NCBI GenBank assembly: GCA_964019695.1
Contig: OZ026516.1
Span: forward strand, 99,076,368-99,140,367
DNA length: 64,000 nucleotides
Origin: Loripinus fragilis
Taxonomy: Eukaryota; Mollusca; Bivalvia; Lucinida; Lucinidae
Direction of reading: 5' to 3'
Below, one piece after another: positions 22,957 through 36,050 of the stretch (positions within the stretch are counted from its first letter, which is position 1; each line of letters begins with the position of its first letter). The notes beneath the pieces were generated by a model. The model worked only from the letters and a program-made list of their open reading frames with translations, had not been told where the DNA came from and made no database searches. Position numbers and translations under genes: made by a program.

Positions 22957-23500
22957 TTCTGTTTATGTTACCCAGAAAGGAAAATTCTTTCTCATATACC
23001 AATGCATACAAGATCGAGTGATACCTATGTTAGCTCTCTGCCAGAAAAATCTGTCCCACATCGCAACCCGTGCGTGATAAGCGAGATAAGCAACACGCGG
23101 CTGGTCACTAATGTGAGATAACCCACACAGGATATTTTTGCCGCATGACTGTATTCCTTCGAAAACGAAAGCTGAATTGTTGACAGTCAGGCAAAATGTC
23201 AATGTTGAAATTTCAGCAATTTAAGTCAGCCTACAACGTGGTATAAAGTAAAACGTAAAACATTTATTCAATGCTTTTAACATGCTGAGTGCATTGCAAT
23301 TGACATATTTGACGTGTAGGGCAATGAGTGACTGAATGCGCCGGGATGGGGAGCCTTGACGATGTAAAAAAAAAGAGTTGATTTCTACAGCACGCGCGTT
23401 ATTGACTGTAAACATCGACCTCAGCGAGGTCACCAACAGATATTATACTGTACCGTACGGTCGCTAAATTTAGAATTGGTACATTAGAAAAAGAATTAAT

Positions 23501-23639
23501 CATTGGTGTTCAGTGGTTCAAGAAAAAAAATCCCAACCCTCGGGTCCACCGTTCAGTGGAAAATTCGGCAAACCTTGCTTCCCACTGGAAACGGTGGACC
23601 CTCGGGTTGGGATTTTTCTGTCCCCACTGGACACCAATG
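23501..23639. repeat. Foldback element
   Basis: 'cattggtgt' (23501-23509) and 'acaccaatg' (23631-23639) are the ends. The arms 'aaaaaaatcccaaccc' + 'tcgggtccaccgtt' pair with 'aacggtggaccc' + 'tcgggttgggattttt'. The loop region is about 30 bp. It is non-coding and related in style to family B. Confidence 0.85.
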
Positions 23640-25540
23640 ATGTATTCTATTTATCTCAAGCTCGTTGGAAGGATATAAACAAATAGTCACACTTCGATAA
23701 ACAAGTGACGTTATTATCATGTTTAAGTGACGTCATCATGTTATGCCATACTCAGCGTACTTGAAACACGTGGAAGCTAAATCCAGCATTGAATGGTTAG
23801 CAATAATTAAATGTACAAAAATGTCAAACTTTGCATGGATCTTATTTTAATATTATGTCTGGTAATATTGAGGAATAAGCCTGATACATCTGGTTATATT
23901 CAGTACCAGTATGTACAGTAAAAGACTGAACAGAAGACATATGAATGCAATGTCACCGCATAAGGACTTTTCAATAAAACAGTAACAGTTAAAATACATA
24001 GTCAGGTTCCTATTACACGCGTATTTACAAAGTTGTGAGCTATGCCTCAGGCCCATTGACAATCTTCATCGGTGGGTTCAGTACTTATCACCTTTTTTCG
24101 TTTAACCTACTCTACATGTTGACTTACACCTTGGCTGTTAGAGGGTTTTAAACTATGTAACCTAATCAAAAGAATATCTCTGATACCTGGCCCCTTAAAT
24201 TGAGAGACCCGATGTCAGAGAATTTATCCCCACCCAAAAAAACCTCTATTAATGCCACTATTCGGTTCATGCTCAGTTTTATTATTCTTAATCATCATGT
24301 TCATGCTCCAAAGTCTATGTGCATATACGGGTCATTATCAAAAATGGAGGAATCCAGAAAGACTAAATCATAAAAAATAAGTGTCAAGATTTTCAATCTT
24401 GCTGCAACATTTATATTAAACATACACGGGGAACTAATATTGAAAATATGCGAAGTTTAACTCGATGAATAATGGGTCAGTTAATAATTTTATGCCTGCT
24501 ACTACGGCTAAAATGTCAGTGCAGTCACAAACAAACTTTTTATCATTAAATGTTCATTATCTACAATACTGACCATAAACCTTATAAGACCCGAGTTTTA
24601 TTCAATTTCGTTGTAATCTGTGTGAGAGAGAATTGTTTAAGTAAACTTACACGACAAAATTGTATTTTCAAAGTGTGGTGTTTCTATGTACAAAATTGTG
24701 TAGATTTATATTCTAAATGATTTCTGTCAAAAGTTTAGTATTTCATTATTGCAAAGTCAGATATAAAAAGTAAGTACATTATAGCAATGGACTCTATGTA
24801 ATTTGAATTATACTTGAACGTGACAGCACTGACATGAATGTGACTGCACTGACACGTTTGTGACTGCACTGAATAACGTGCTCCACCTTGCAAAATAATA
24901 GAATTGAATAAAAGCCTGAGATAGCATGATACACAGTGGAAACTAAGATCAGCCCGTACATTAATGCAGTCTCAATGGTGCCATCGAGAATGATTTCCGT
25001 TTTCGGAAATGGACACTTGCCAGGACGTACGAGGGTCCTTTAGAAAGTTGGTAGCATGGTCTTTTATTTCAGTAACCGATTTACAAACCCTAGCATGTTT
25101 GGTATCATTTTAAAAAAGCTATATTTTCTTTATGTTATGGCACAAGTTTCATGAGAATGTTATGGTTTAGACACGAAAAAGTATTGTAAATACATGTCCT
25201 GAATGTAAACGCAAAATTTCAGTGGAAAATATAACGTTTTACCTTTTGAAAAAGTGCAAAACATTATCAACATTAATGAGTGCAGAACATTATAAGTGAA
25301 ATTAGACATATTGTACAATTTAGTAGGCCACAATCTGCTTCAGTATTTATACAATTGATGAATGAGTTGGATGTTTCATGTAACTAAATATGGATATAGA
25401 CTTTCTAAATGTTTTTAAGGGGTTTTAATGGAGAAGAGATGCCACCCCTTAAAAAGAGGGAAGGCACCTCGCATCTATTCGGAACCAAAAATGAACCCTT
25501 TGCTTGCTCATTTTCACGCGATATACCAAAGTAATAAATA
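23640..25540. other. AT-rich stretch, no gene recognised
   Basis: It contains a short minisatellite at 24823-24874 (three imperfect copies of about 20 bp with 'gtgactgcactgacacg') and otherwise nothing I can classify. The open frame at 23853-24062 (minus) has no family resemblance. Confidence 0.5.
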
Positions 25541-25544
25541 GAGA

Positions 25545-26860
25545 AAATGATAGGGATAGAGAACCAGACATCCAAAGGATGGATGGATCTCTATGGAAAC
25601 CACAATACATACTCTGCATATATATAAATCAAATAGACCTTCATACTCATGCGCATGCACAACTTTACCATTGTATATCTCACTCATATTGAGTTATCTA
25701 CATAATGGGGAAAGGGGGAAATCAAGGATGGGAATGGCGATCTGACATTCCAAAGGAAGGATGGACCACCATTGCAATTATCCGATTTACATCTTGTAGA
25801 CTGAAAGAAATCAGTGATCATATTTTCATGCATTTTCCAATGCCATATGCTGATTCGAGGAGCAGAGAAACTGATGGGGATAGGGGTCCAGCTATCCAAA
25901 AAATAGATTGATCTCTATGGCAATCATCTTGCTCATGTCCCAGAACCCTGAAGAACCTTACTTATGACCTGTCATGCTCTAAAATATGTCCATGCACACT
26001 ATGCTTTCAAATATTTATAAAATAAAAGAATACATATAAGATAGAGGGTGGAGGCGGTGGCTTGGCCACCTTATAGGAGGACAGGCCACCGCATCCATCA
26101 TCGCAATCATGCATTATACCTTTTTCATGCTCATGCATATGTGTGGATCAAATCCCACACGTTCTCTGTTCTGAGTATGGTGGGGTGAGAATCTGACTAG
26201 TACCCTATGGGGAGGCAGACCTCCACACCCATCACCAAAATCATGCATAAAGTATTATTCATATTCATGCTCATGCACAAACTTACTGGTGTATATCTCA
26301 CTCATATTGAGTTTTCCACATAATGGAGAAAAGGGGGAAATGAAGGATGGGGATGGAGGTCTGACCTAAAGAAAGGATGGACGGCCATGGCAATCACCTG
26401 ATTTAAATCTTGTAGACTGGTGGAAATCAGTGATTATATTTTCATGCATTTTTCTCATGCCATATGCTGATTTGAGAGCTAGGGATAGATGAACCTCTAT
26501 GGCAATCATCCAACTCATGCCCCAGAACTCTGAAGATCCTGGCTTATAACCTGTCATGCTCTGGAATATTTTCATGCACATTATGCTTTCAAATATTTAT
26601 CAAATATAAGATAACATATAAGACAGAAGATGAAAGTGGTGGTTTGGCCACTTTATTGGGGAAAGGCCACCTCATTCATCATCGCAATCATGCACAAAAC
26701 CTTTTTCATGCTCATATATATGTGTGGATCAAATCCCAAAAATTCACTGTTCTGAGTATGGTGGGAGAAAGAGTCGGGCTACCCCATGGGGAGGCAGGCC
26801 TCCACACCCATCACCGCAATAATGCATAATATTATTCATGCTCATGCTCATTCATGACAA
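25545..26860. repeat. Tandem duplication, about 600-bp unit, two copies plus a partial one
   Basis: Unit 1 (about 25643-26263) and unit 2 (about 26264-26856) share, in order, 'tatatctcactcatattgag', 'agggggaaat.aaggatggg', 'aatcttgtagactg', 'ttcatgcattttt', 'cctgtcatgctct', 'tttcaaatatttat', 'catcatcgcaatcatgca' and 'gtgtggatcaaatccca'. A partial third unit precedes them from about 25545. The text is rich in 'catgctcatgc'. Open frames within are not conserved between units. Confidence 0.85.
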
Positions 26861-26869
26861 AAGAAAACA

Positions 26870-28100
26870 TTAGGCAACCTCCCTTTTCCCAATGAGGATA
26901 ACATCAATAAGAAAAATGCAGCAATAAACCATAACAATTTAGACATAAAATGCTTACAAGAAACTCACAAAATATCCACGGAAAACACTTAGGACTACCG
27001 TGGAGTTGATATCCTCATTAGTAGAAAACTACAACAGTATTAAATGCGAAACATTATAATAGATAGATTGGGTTCACAGCCAGGCAAGCAGACTGTCGCA
27101 TGATATCCAAGTTATCCAACTTGTAACAATGTTAGATTTTTTTTTAATTGTTCACTTTAGGTTTTCCAACGATTCGTTTGAATTTATAAACTATATAATC
27201 ATAAAATATAGGTTCTGATATGTCATGTTGCAGGAAGGTTGTTGAACCAAGGTTGTATTTAACAATTTACTTTGAGTGTCTTTAGAAAATATTTTTTTAA
27301 TTTTATGATATCTATAGCCTTGTTTTTATGACTAAGCAGTCAAATATTAATAGTAATTTAAGCTCTGGCCAAACTGTCTGCCCTGGTTGCACTAGAAAGC
27401 TATCCGTGGCTTTGGTGTTGTTTTTTAATGTTGCATTCGTCGTTGTTTTCGTCTGAAGATGTGTGTAGGGGGCTAAAATGATTTGCATAGTTTTTGCTTC
27501 ATAACTAAGTGAACAAGGCAAAGACCACAGACAAACCCAACCAAATTTAAAATCGGACACTCTTACTTTAAACGCATTTTTTCTTAAGTGGTGGGTGATG
27601 TACGATTAAAAGTTCTCGACGTTCTAATGAACACCATGTTATCTTTTAGTTGACGGCTCCTGAAAGAACGGTGATTTTCTTAGTAAAAATAGCTTACTGG
27701 TTGCTGGGATTAACCATTATCTCTCCGATCTAAGTGGGAACGAAGATGAATTCAGTACCTAAAGCATGTTTTTGAGTTACAGTTTGGAATGCACTCTCTT
27801 AATAATTCATTTTGCTCTAGATTTTTGACTTATCTCGTCCTGCACAACGCTTAAAAGTATACAGTGTTATTAAACCGATGGCATTTGTTAAATGAAAACA
27901 TAAACCAATTCTATAGATCTAACTATAATCAAAACCATTTATAGCAAAACCCGCAGACTACAGAAATCTCAGACAAGAAGAGCATGTTGCAATTCGAGCT
28001 TAAATAGTTTGTTATTTTAGCCGATTTCAATCAGATAAAAAACCAACGGCATACTGTTTGTAACTTGATCTGTATGTGTCTACAGAAAGGTACATTATAA
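26870..28100. other. No gene or repeat recognised
   Basis: An AT-rich stretch. The minus-strand frame 27312-27560 is not protein-like in any family I know, and no splice-bounded coding exon was recognised. Confidence 0.45.
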
Positions 28101-29140
28101 TATTTACATTTTCAGAGAAAGCTTTTAATGAATCTTTAGATTTTTCCAATCGTTCATAGCCTCATGAATGACATATTTTTGATAGACAGCTGCCAATCTC
28201 ACTTGTCCGTGAAATACGATTCGAACATCGCATTCATTGGCCAGAAGTGACATTGGTGTTGTGATTGACAGCGAGTCACACCTGAGTCGCACGTGCAAAA
28301 CAAGCTTCTTGTTTACTCCACTGGCTTTCCGTATTCTGAGCCTTTTCGTTTTACACTCCAACACAACTTTTAATACAATTAGAAACCTTTTTTTATTGTT
28401 GCTTTACGTCCCAGACAACAGCTATGGTCACTGCAGGGCGGTATTGGATACAAAACTGTTTTCTCTAAATTATTTCTATATTTTAGATATTAAAATTGAA
28501 ATGTTAATATAAGTAATAAATTCAACTTTTGATCTGTTCATAGAATCATGAATACTTCGGCTCCCTTGCAAAGTCAAAGTGAAGCCCGACGTGTTCATCA
28601 TTCTTTGAACATTTCAAAAATCGAATTTATTTCTTATAAATTTCCATTTTCGCGGCAAGCCTATTATGACTCTTTAGATTTTGGCAACCGTTCATAGCCT
28701 CATGAATTTGACTGCTTGACAGCTGTCAGGCTCGCTTGCCAATGCAATACGCTTTGAGCATGGAATTCAGTCGACAGAAGTGACACTGTTGTTGTGATTG
28801 ATAACGGGCCACACCTGAGCCGCACGTGCAAAACCAGCATCTTGTTTGTGTCATTGGCTGTCCTTGTTCACACTGGCTGTCCCGCTTTTCCGTTTTACAC
28901 TCAAACAAAACCGTTAATACAATTACATATTAAAGTACAAAACTATTTTTTCCTAAATTATGTATATATTTTTTTGAATATTTTAGATAATGAATTGGAA
29001 ATATAAGTTATGAGTTCATTTTTTGTTGTGCTCATGGAATCGTGAATACTTCTACTCAGGTCTCTTGCAAAGCTAAGGTTTATTCCGAAAGTATTCATGA
29101 TTGCATGAACATTTCAAATATTGTATTCATTTCTTAAGTA
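28101..29140. repeat. Diverged tandem duplication of about 500 bp
   Basis: Unit 1 (about 28101-28640) and unit 2 (about 28641-29140) share 'cgttcatagcctcatgaat', 'cagaagtgaca', 'ttgttgtgattga', 'cacacctgag.cgcacgtgc', 'ttcgttttacact', 'aatacaatta' and 'gaacatttcaaa'. Divergence is substantial. In one minus-strand frame both units keep a similar string (LVLHVRLRC, LSITT, SLL), so an old coding exon is possible but not shown. Unit 1 alone carries the SINE tail at 28394-28442. Confidence 0.75.
28394..28442 (-). mobile_element. 5'-truncated SINE (3' tail only)
   Basis: 'ttgttgctttacgtccc' and 'caacagctatggtca' match the 3' end of the full SINE at 62479-62773, in the same orientation. The second unit of the surrounding tandem duplication lacks it, so it inserted after the duplication or into one unit only. 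Confidence 0.7.
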
Positions 29141-29228
29141 AGCACGAGTTCTAAAGATCCGAGTATCGCACGTACTAGCTCATACTATAAATGAGCCAGT
29201 GCATGAGATTTCCAACAATGTGGTATGT

Positions 29229-29294
29229 GCGACCAGCAAAGCCTCAGATCAGCCTGCGCATACGCGCAGTCTGATCAAAGCCTTTGCTAGTCGC
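29229..29294. repeat. Short hairpin repeat
   Basis: 'gcgacca' with 'gcaaagcctcagatcag' pairs with 'ctgatcaaagcctttgc' and 'tagtcgc' around a 'gcgcatacgcgc' centre. Like the element at 11173 it is built around GATCAG words, and it looks like a small foldback repeat. Confidence 0.65.
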
Positions 29295-29299
29295 TTGAG

Positions 29300-30870
29300 T
29301 ATTCTATGATTGTTAAGCTACAGACTGAACACCATTTGGAGTTTCTAAGCTTATAAGGAGGCTGTAGAGGCTCGTCCGAGTCTACACTTGTCAAAATGCC
29401 AAATTGTTGGAAATCTCATGCCGCAGCTCAAATATGACAATCATCGCGAGGAAATATGTCTTGGGTGCCTGAACAAGTAAATCCCAAAGCAACCTGTCTG
29501 ATCAGCTACGGAGACTAGCTAGAACTGTGCAAATTTGCTTAAAACAACACAATTTGGCAAATTTAAGGACTGACATGTTGGCATTAATTATTATTTGTGA
29601 TTTCACAATTTATTGCCCTTAAATGTTAATACGTTACTAATTAATAGCGGTTGTTTTAAAGGAAAACATGCATGTATGCTCCCTACAGGAAGCATATTCT
29701 TTCCTTTAATCGTACCCCAATTTAAGACTTGCACGTTGAAATAAAGTCTACCGTTCAAAAGTTGATTTTTGACGACTAGGATACTTACAAAAAAATTCAC
29801 CCATTTTTATCGCCATAATTTTATCGCCATTATCGAAGAAAAAGCACGCCCATAATTATCGCCAAAAGTTTTTAGACGAAGTCTTAAAAATACATTGTTG
29901 ACCTAAAAAAGTGACTTGATATCTGTATGGATTAAAGTACATGCAATGAACTGGTTATATATCTATCGCAGAGATTTAATAGTATGGAATGGTTTGAACA
30001 TTGTTTTTTATATTTCTCACATTTTCATTATGTCTAAATTTAATTTTCATGTTGATGCCGAAAGAATATAGTCACTGTGATGGTTTAAAAAATGACGTAT
30101 GACTAAACTAATAGACAAGAAAGAGTAAATACTGTCAGCTGAGGCGAGCTCAACAATGCGAACGTTCGCGAGCGCTCGTTGTACTGGTGAGGTATTTGAC
30201 TGAATAACAAATATGGAATAAATGTGGTTAAATATTGCATTCAGTTTTGGGACTGAGAAGCAAAATGCATCACTAGGATATATATGTGTGATTTTTCAGG
30301 ACTAGTATTGCTAATAAACCCTTTATTTCGCCCATGTATTCATCACTATAACCGTGATGCTTTTTTGATAGACATTTTACATGTCCTGCATTTTAAACAT
30401 GTTTGCAACTTGTTTTTGTTTTAGAATGGCAATTTAAATCTTTGATTGATGGATAATATTTCACTACTGCCCTTTTTCAAACTAAACTTTAAACAAATTC
30501 ATTTAGAACACTTTCATATGTCCAACAGTTTGAATCAAGATCAGAACCCATACTTTGTCGGTCCTGATCTGGGTCCAAATTGTTTGAAAATATTATCAGC
30601 AGACGACAAAAGTTTGTTTTCAAACAGTGCACTTTATTTAAGTAGGCCTACTTTAAAAAGGGAGAGGTCCATAATCCTTTATGTTCAGGTATTAGATTAC
30701 CAGAATTTATTTACATTATTTTGCCTCCAGAAGAACCAGCTCAGTACCTTTTATCCACAGCCGCAGTGCTATTTTAATAACTCAGCATATGGTCTATATT
30801 TGTAAGTTATGGTCAACTAAATTTTACAACTGTTTAAGATTTTTTGCACAAGGCATGTACGACAATAGCT
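29300..30870. other. No gene recognised
   Basis: Apart from a short repeat at about 30530-30620 related to the hairpin at 11173 ('gatctgggtcc', 'cagcagacga'), nothing can be classified. The plus-strand frame 30446-30805 spans that repeat and is not protein-like. Confidence 0.45.
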
Positions 30871-30875
30871 ATTTA

Positions 30876-31232
30876 AATATGTTCTTAAAACGGTATCCTT
30901 TGGAAGCAAAGAATGCATCAAAGAAATGGAACTAGAGTGTGCATAATTCCTGGGCCAGACTAGCTAGTTTCAGCCATTTAGACCTCATCAGTGACCTTCT
31001 AATAGTTTTAAATTAAGTTCCATAATGAAACCCATGATCCCAAAGGACAAGAAAATAAAATCTACACTATAGTGAAGGACAGGAAGACGTTCTACCGCCG
31101 CCACACAGTCCCAGTCACCAGCTGTAGTCACCAGCTGTAGTGAAGTCAAATATGTTCTTAAAAGGGTATCCTTTGGAAGCAAAGAATGCATAAAAGAACT
31201 GAAACTAGAGTGTACATATTTTCTGGGCCATG
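30876..31232. repeat. Pair of direct repeats of about 85 bp
   Basis: 'atatgttcttaaaa.ggtat' + 'cctttggaagcaaagaatgc' + 'ctagagtgt.cat' occurs at 30876-30960 and at 31149-31232. Between them is a small duplication of 'agtcaccagctgt' (about 31110-31140). The second copy abuts the 3' side of the LINE remnant at 31255-33375. Confidence 0.7.
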
Positions 31233-31254
31233 GTCATTTTGGGCGCAGAGCATT

Positions 31255-33375
31255 TTTTTTTTCATTCTGACTCGAGTCTTCGCCCCTAGAAGCATCAATC
31301 GTTTAATAACCCTTTCAGATTAACTTTGCATTAAATTCTTGAATTTAGTTATAGAAGGTCATCTACAATAATACTGAGGTAGATATTGTCGCCGTAGCTC
31401 TGTATACAATGGGCAAACCAATATAAAGTGATATTCGCTTTCAATTTTGTTCATGTTACAGAAGGTGCATACTTTCGCATTATTGTAATATCGGCCTGTT
31501 TCTAAAGCAAGATTGTTTGAGCTAAGTCTGAATCGGCTCAATGCAAATTTGTATTTATTTAAAGATAACTTATTCAAGTAAGATTCACAACTAGTGTCTA
31601 GCTTGAATAGACAGTACGTTTCAAGTTATGATGAAGTGGTATTTGCAATTAAAATTTTTTGATTCGTCTGATCAATAATTCTTTGTTTTATTTCATGAAA
31701 TGGAATATCATTTTGCTCTTGGTTATTCCATACATGACTGAAGCCTAAATTGTTGAGCATGTTTTTATCTGAAAAGCCCAGTTTTACCCATTATAAATAT
31801 TTCCAGCTATTACATCATCTAAGAGCATATAATGAACATTTTTCAAAAGCATATTATCTTTGTTAAGTATTTTAACCCAGTATTTAAGGAGTCTAATTTT
31901 TCTAAAAACAAGTAATGGCCTTCTACCCAATTCACTATATAGTGCAGATAAATTAGTTGACTTTTTGCCGCATAGTAGGCTTCTGCAAGACCCTGTGTGT
32001 GTAAGCGTTCAACATCCTGGCCTTTACGAAATCCCCATACCTCAGCAGTGTAGTTTAGTACAGAGCCCACTAAGCAGTCAAAGAGTTTAAACTTTTCTTC
32101 TAAAGAAAATGTTATATTTTGGAAGAGTCTGTTCAAGTTATGTAGTGCAAAGGTACCATACTTTGATAAACATTTCTGTGTTCTATTCCAAGAACCATTT
32201 CTGTAGAACATAACACCTAAATATTTAAAATTGTCAACCACTTCTAATAATGAGTCATTATAATACAAATTTACATCGGTTTCCTCCCTTTTTCAAATAT
32301 CATCGCCTTCGTCTTGTCAGTATTTACTTTAATATCCCATAAACAACTATACTCATAGACGGAGTTTGTTCAACGTATTTTATAAACATTCTGGCGATTT
32401 GGCAAACAGTACCGCATCGTCACAATATAGGAGCATAAACAAGTTAATCTGGTTGACAGTTACAACGGCCGTGTCATCTACAGACGTGCTCACTAAAAAA
32501 TCATAAATAAAAAGGATGAAGAGAACAGGTGATAATGGATCCCCATGCTTTACCACTGAATGAATGTTAAAAAATGAGGGAGACACATTTTTGTATCTCA
32601 CACATGCTTTAACACTTTGATACATGACCTGTAATGCTTTTACATTGTTGAGCTGCAACCATCTCGAACAAGTTTCTGCCAAAGTAACCCTCTGTTTATC
32701 AAATCAAATGCCTTTTGATAATCTACAAATCAACAGTACAGCTTTTCACCACCATTTAAGATTTTTTGAAATTATAGCATGAAAAATAAATAATTTACAG
32801 TGGACTTATTTGGTTAAGAGCCAAACTGACAATCTACAATTTTCCCGTTATCTGATGCCCATAATAGCAGCCTATTATTTAATATATGCGAATAAATTTT
32901 GGAAAGGGTATTAATAAGAGTGATGCCTCTGTAGTTATTAGAATTATCTAAGTCTCCCTTTTTATGGATTGGTGTAATGAGGCCTTCTGACCATGAACTG
33001 GGATAGACACCATTCGAAAAAACATAGTTGAATAATTTTAATAAAATTGGAGAAAATATATCTTGAGAACATTTAAAAATTTCAGATATCAAACCGTCGA
33101 TTCCTGGACTTTTGTTATTTTTAAGTGACATAATGACCTTTTTTGAGTTTTTCTTCCGTGATAAGATTATGCAAAGTGAAATGTGCATTTTCGCCTGCTT
33201 GTGTATTTTCTGGGTTATTTTCGGTCAGATGTGCCTGAAAGACTGATGAAAAATGTTCAAAGAAGTCATCCGCCGAGAGATCATCTGATGTTTGCCCTTT
33301 TCGTTTAATATATTTTTTAATTTCTTTCCAAAATTGTTTTATCTCTATTCATTGTCCCATCGTGGCATTTTCATA
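31255..33375 (-). pseudogene. Degenerate non-LTR retrotransposon (LINE) reverse transcriptase
   Basis: Minus-strand pieces in several frames add up to the RT half of a LINE. From upstream to downstream: a linker ending near 33150. Then the RT start with NNKSPGIDGL and PIHKKGDLDNSNNYRGITL (32814-33188). Then the palm with KHGDPLSPVLF and the catalytic-loop relative LLYCDDAVLF (32380-32682). Then a thumb-like FKYLGVMF (31843-32268). Then a C-terminal CTFCNMNKIESEYHFILVCP zinc-type motif (31359-31577). The family is CR1/RTE/Jockey-like by motif. Frame breaks (for example near 33150 and 32690) and missing endonuclease sequence show it is dead and 5'-truncated. Confidence 0.88.
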
Positions 33376-34770
33376 CCGCTATTAGATGAAGTGTTAAAGT
33401 CTTTGTATTACAAAAAGTAAAACCTTGTTCTGTCTGTAAATTTCAGATGAATATCTCTGATAAACAAAAGATATTGTGGTTAACAGAATAGCTGTATCGT
33501 GAACTGAAACGCAAAAAAATACATGTGATTAAATATCTCAGTCTGTAACTAGCAAGAATCCTTGAGTCCGCCAGAACCTTTTTGGCACTAGTCTGAAAAA
33601 CAGGTCAAGTTTATTATCGCGTTAATACGGATTCAAAGGAAGCACTTCGATGACAGCTATGGCGCTTTTAATGATGTACTCAAAAATAGGTGTTGGTGTA
33701 TACAGGACACCATAGAACTTTAGCAAAAGTATTAAATGCCATTCTGTGAGGTTTGGCAGATCAAGGAACGACTTTACAAATGTTTTGCTCCTTTGAAGAA
33801 AATCATACACAAGAAATAGTAAGTGAGAAAAATCAAGAAATACCACCATCACAAACCGCAGACAACCCATGGCACCGCGAGGAAGAGCCACTCAACCATC
33901 ACGAGACACCAGGAAGACACATTAAGCAAAGCAACCAGCTCTCTCTTCCCCATCAAGATGATTGCAATACCAGAATGGAAGTAACGTTCAACAAAACATA
34001 GAACCATTACAGACTCCAACAATGGGAGTAACAAATAACAAAAAGTCAACAACAACAGAACCTCCGCCTTAAGACGGACAGCAGCCTAAGCCACCGTGGG
34101 GCTTAAATGCATTTTACTGGTACCAAATCTTTGCCCTAGATTCTGCTGTTGTAAAAGTACAAGAAATGTTCAGCTCGCATGGAGGCCTTCTAACTAATGC
34201 AATGTGTCACGGTCACTGAAAACAATATGTTTGGGTGGAGCTTAACTTTTGACTCTGTGCATAAATTAAAGTCCGAGATTTTCTGCATGAGTTTAGGGAC
34301 TTTCTTAACAGGTGTTTACTACAGCAAGAATAATTCAAGAACTTTTAACACTTCCATGTACTAGTCATAAGATTGTTTTCTGAGTACTCCAACATAATGC
34401 ATGTACTGTAAACTTAGAAATAATAATTACAGTCTTGATGAACTGTTATTGACCAGGAGGTCTTACATGAATGGCTTATAAGATGTGTATCTATACAAAC
34501 CCCGGGATACCATGGATACAAAAAGCTTTTTTCTTAGTGTAAACAGTATTTTATTCAAGTATAAGTACATCAGGATACAAACATTTTGTATACACAATAC
34601 ATTACATTTGAAAAAGATACAGAAATAAGCCCCAGACTTGTTTAAATCTGTTTCCCAAACGAGTCATCTAAACAACATAATATGTGATAGCAATTGATTT
34701 ATAAGTGATGTTTCATACTGAACTAGATGTGAGACCTACAGATTTAAATTTTAACAATAAACCCTTGTGC
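33376..34770. other. No intact gene; one coding-element fragment
   Basis: Holds the fragment at about 33925-34075 related to 19971-20110 (QLSLPHQDDC string). The rest is unclassified. The longer frames at 33622-33891 (minus) and 33753-34001 (plus) overlap each other and are not both real. Confidence 0.45.
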
Positions 34771-35260
34771 CAGACAAGATCAACGCCTTACTTCTATCAC
34801 AAATATTGCTTTCACTTCCAAACCAAAATCCAAAGCCTTAAAAAATGTATTGTATATATCTAACAGCTAATTGACATTGAAATCACCTGGATCAAAGCCT
34901 GACTGTAAAGATGTTATTACATTGTTTGCATTCAAGAAGTTAAAAACAGGTTTATGCACGATTCTCTCCATTACTTTTCATAGTGTGCGTAGCAATGAGA
35001 TAGGCCTGTAATTATTGCAATCAGAGATGTCGACCTTTTTAAAACCTGGAGTGACATTGGCCAGTTTCTATGCCTGAACTACTTTGCTTGAGGAAAGTGG
35101 TAAATTAGATACACTGGACACAGGATAAGAAAGCACAGAAGAACTAGATTTAAGTATTATCCTGACCAGACGCTTTACCTGTTGGTAGTGTTCCTAGTAT
35201 TGATTTTACTTCCATTGGATTAGTTTGCAATTGTAACTGTTAACTCAGAAACTTCTTAAA
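34770..35260 (-). pseudogene. Second LINE reverse-transcriptase remnant
   Basis: Translation of the minus strand, allowing stops, gives 'tGKASG.D' (TGKASGQDNT), then ANVTPGFKKVDISDCNNYRP followed by ISLLRTL, then SGFDPGDFN and FFKALDFGLEVKAIFV. This is the order of the LINE RT core from block 1 to the region before the first catalytic Asp. Stop codons interrupt it at several places, and it stops before the FADD block. It is unrelated in detail to the LINE at 31255-33375 ('NYRPISLL' here, 'NYRGITL' there). Confidence 0.8.
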
Positions 35261-35559
35261 CAAGGCTATCAGTATCATAAACTTCGCTTAACCTTTTTCT
35301 AAAGTTTATAGACGATACTATGATTTGATATATAAATTCCAAGTTGGGCTTAAATCTCTCTTGCGCCAAGGACTTTGGGAACCTGAATTTTAAGGTGACT
35401 TGATGTATAAATTGAAGAAGATTGTTGGCTCTAATAATGTTTCAGCGCAGATCATTAAAAATAATTTCCCATTATAAAAAATTTTGCTATATATATTAAT
35501 GTATTGCAACAGACTGCATGCTTGGTGGTCAACCCAATCATAGTTGGCAACTTTGTTTT

Positions 35560-36050
35560 CCTCTTTAATTGCACGCCGGTGGGTCGGACTTGAGACTCTT
35601 TGACGTTTCGGACTTAAAGACTTATCTATTGATGAGATGGTAGGGGCCGGATGCTTTGGCTGTGTGTCTGGCCCACCAGGGTCTATTTGTTGGATTTCTT
35701 TGGCTATGGTATACAGTTTTATTTACTATTGAGTCCTTATCTTTGCTTTATCTCCTTGTTATATCTTGAATTATATGTTCAGGGAGATGATGCATTGATA
35801 AGTTAGTGGTCTTTCATGCAAACCAAATATCTATGTGTCTTGATCCACATCTGAATTAAGGGTAAGGGTGGCGCTGTTAAACAGGTTTAGGCCTTCCAGT
35901 AAAATATATTACTGAACGTTCCAAGGCGGTACTTCTTTTGTGGATCCTTTAAGGGTTTTTTTCTGCCTTTTGTTTGCTATGCCTTTGTGCGTCTGTTTAT
36001 ATGTGTTTTGTGGTCACCTGCTGGGAATAACTGACCTCTTGGCTCTCGTT
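35560..36050 (+). repeat. Dispersed repeat family A, plus-strand copy
   Basis: Shares 'gatgatgcattgataagtta', 'ccagtaaaatat', 'ccaaggcggtacttctttt' and 'ggtcacctgctgggaa' with the inverted copy at 15840-16560. It stops abruptly after 'ctcttggctctcgttt' at about 36050. Confidence 0.75.

Noticed and set aside
30446..30805. 119-codon plus-strand frame
   Set aside because: Spans a short dispersed repeat ('gatctgggtcc') and has no protein-like pattern.
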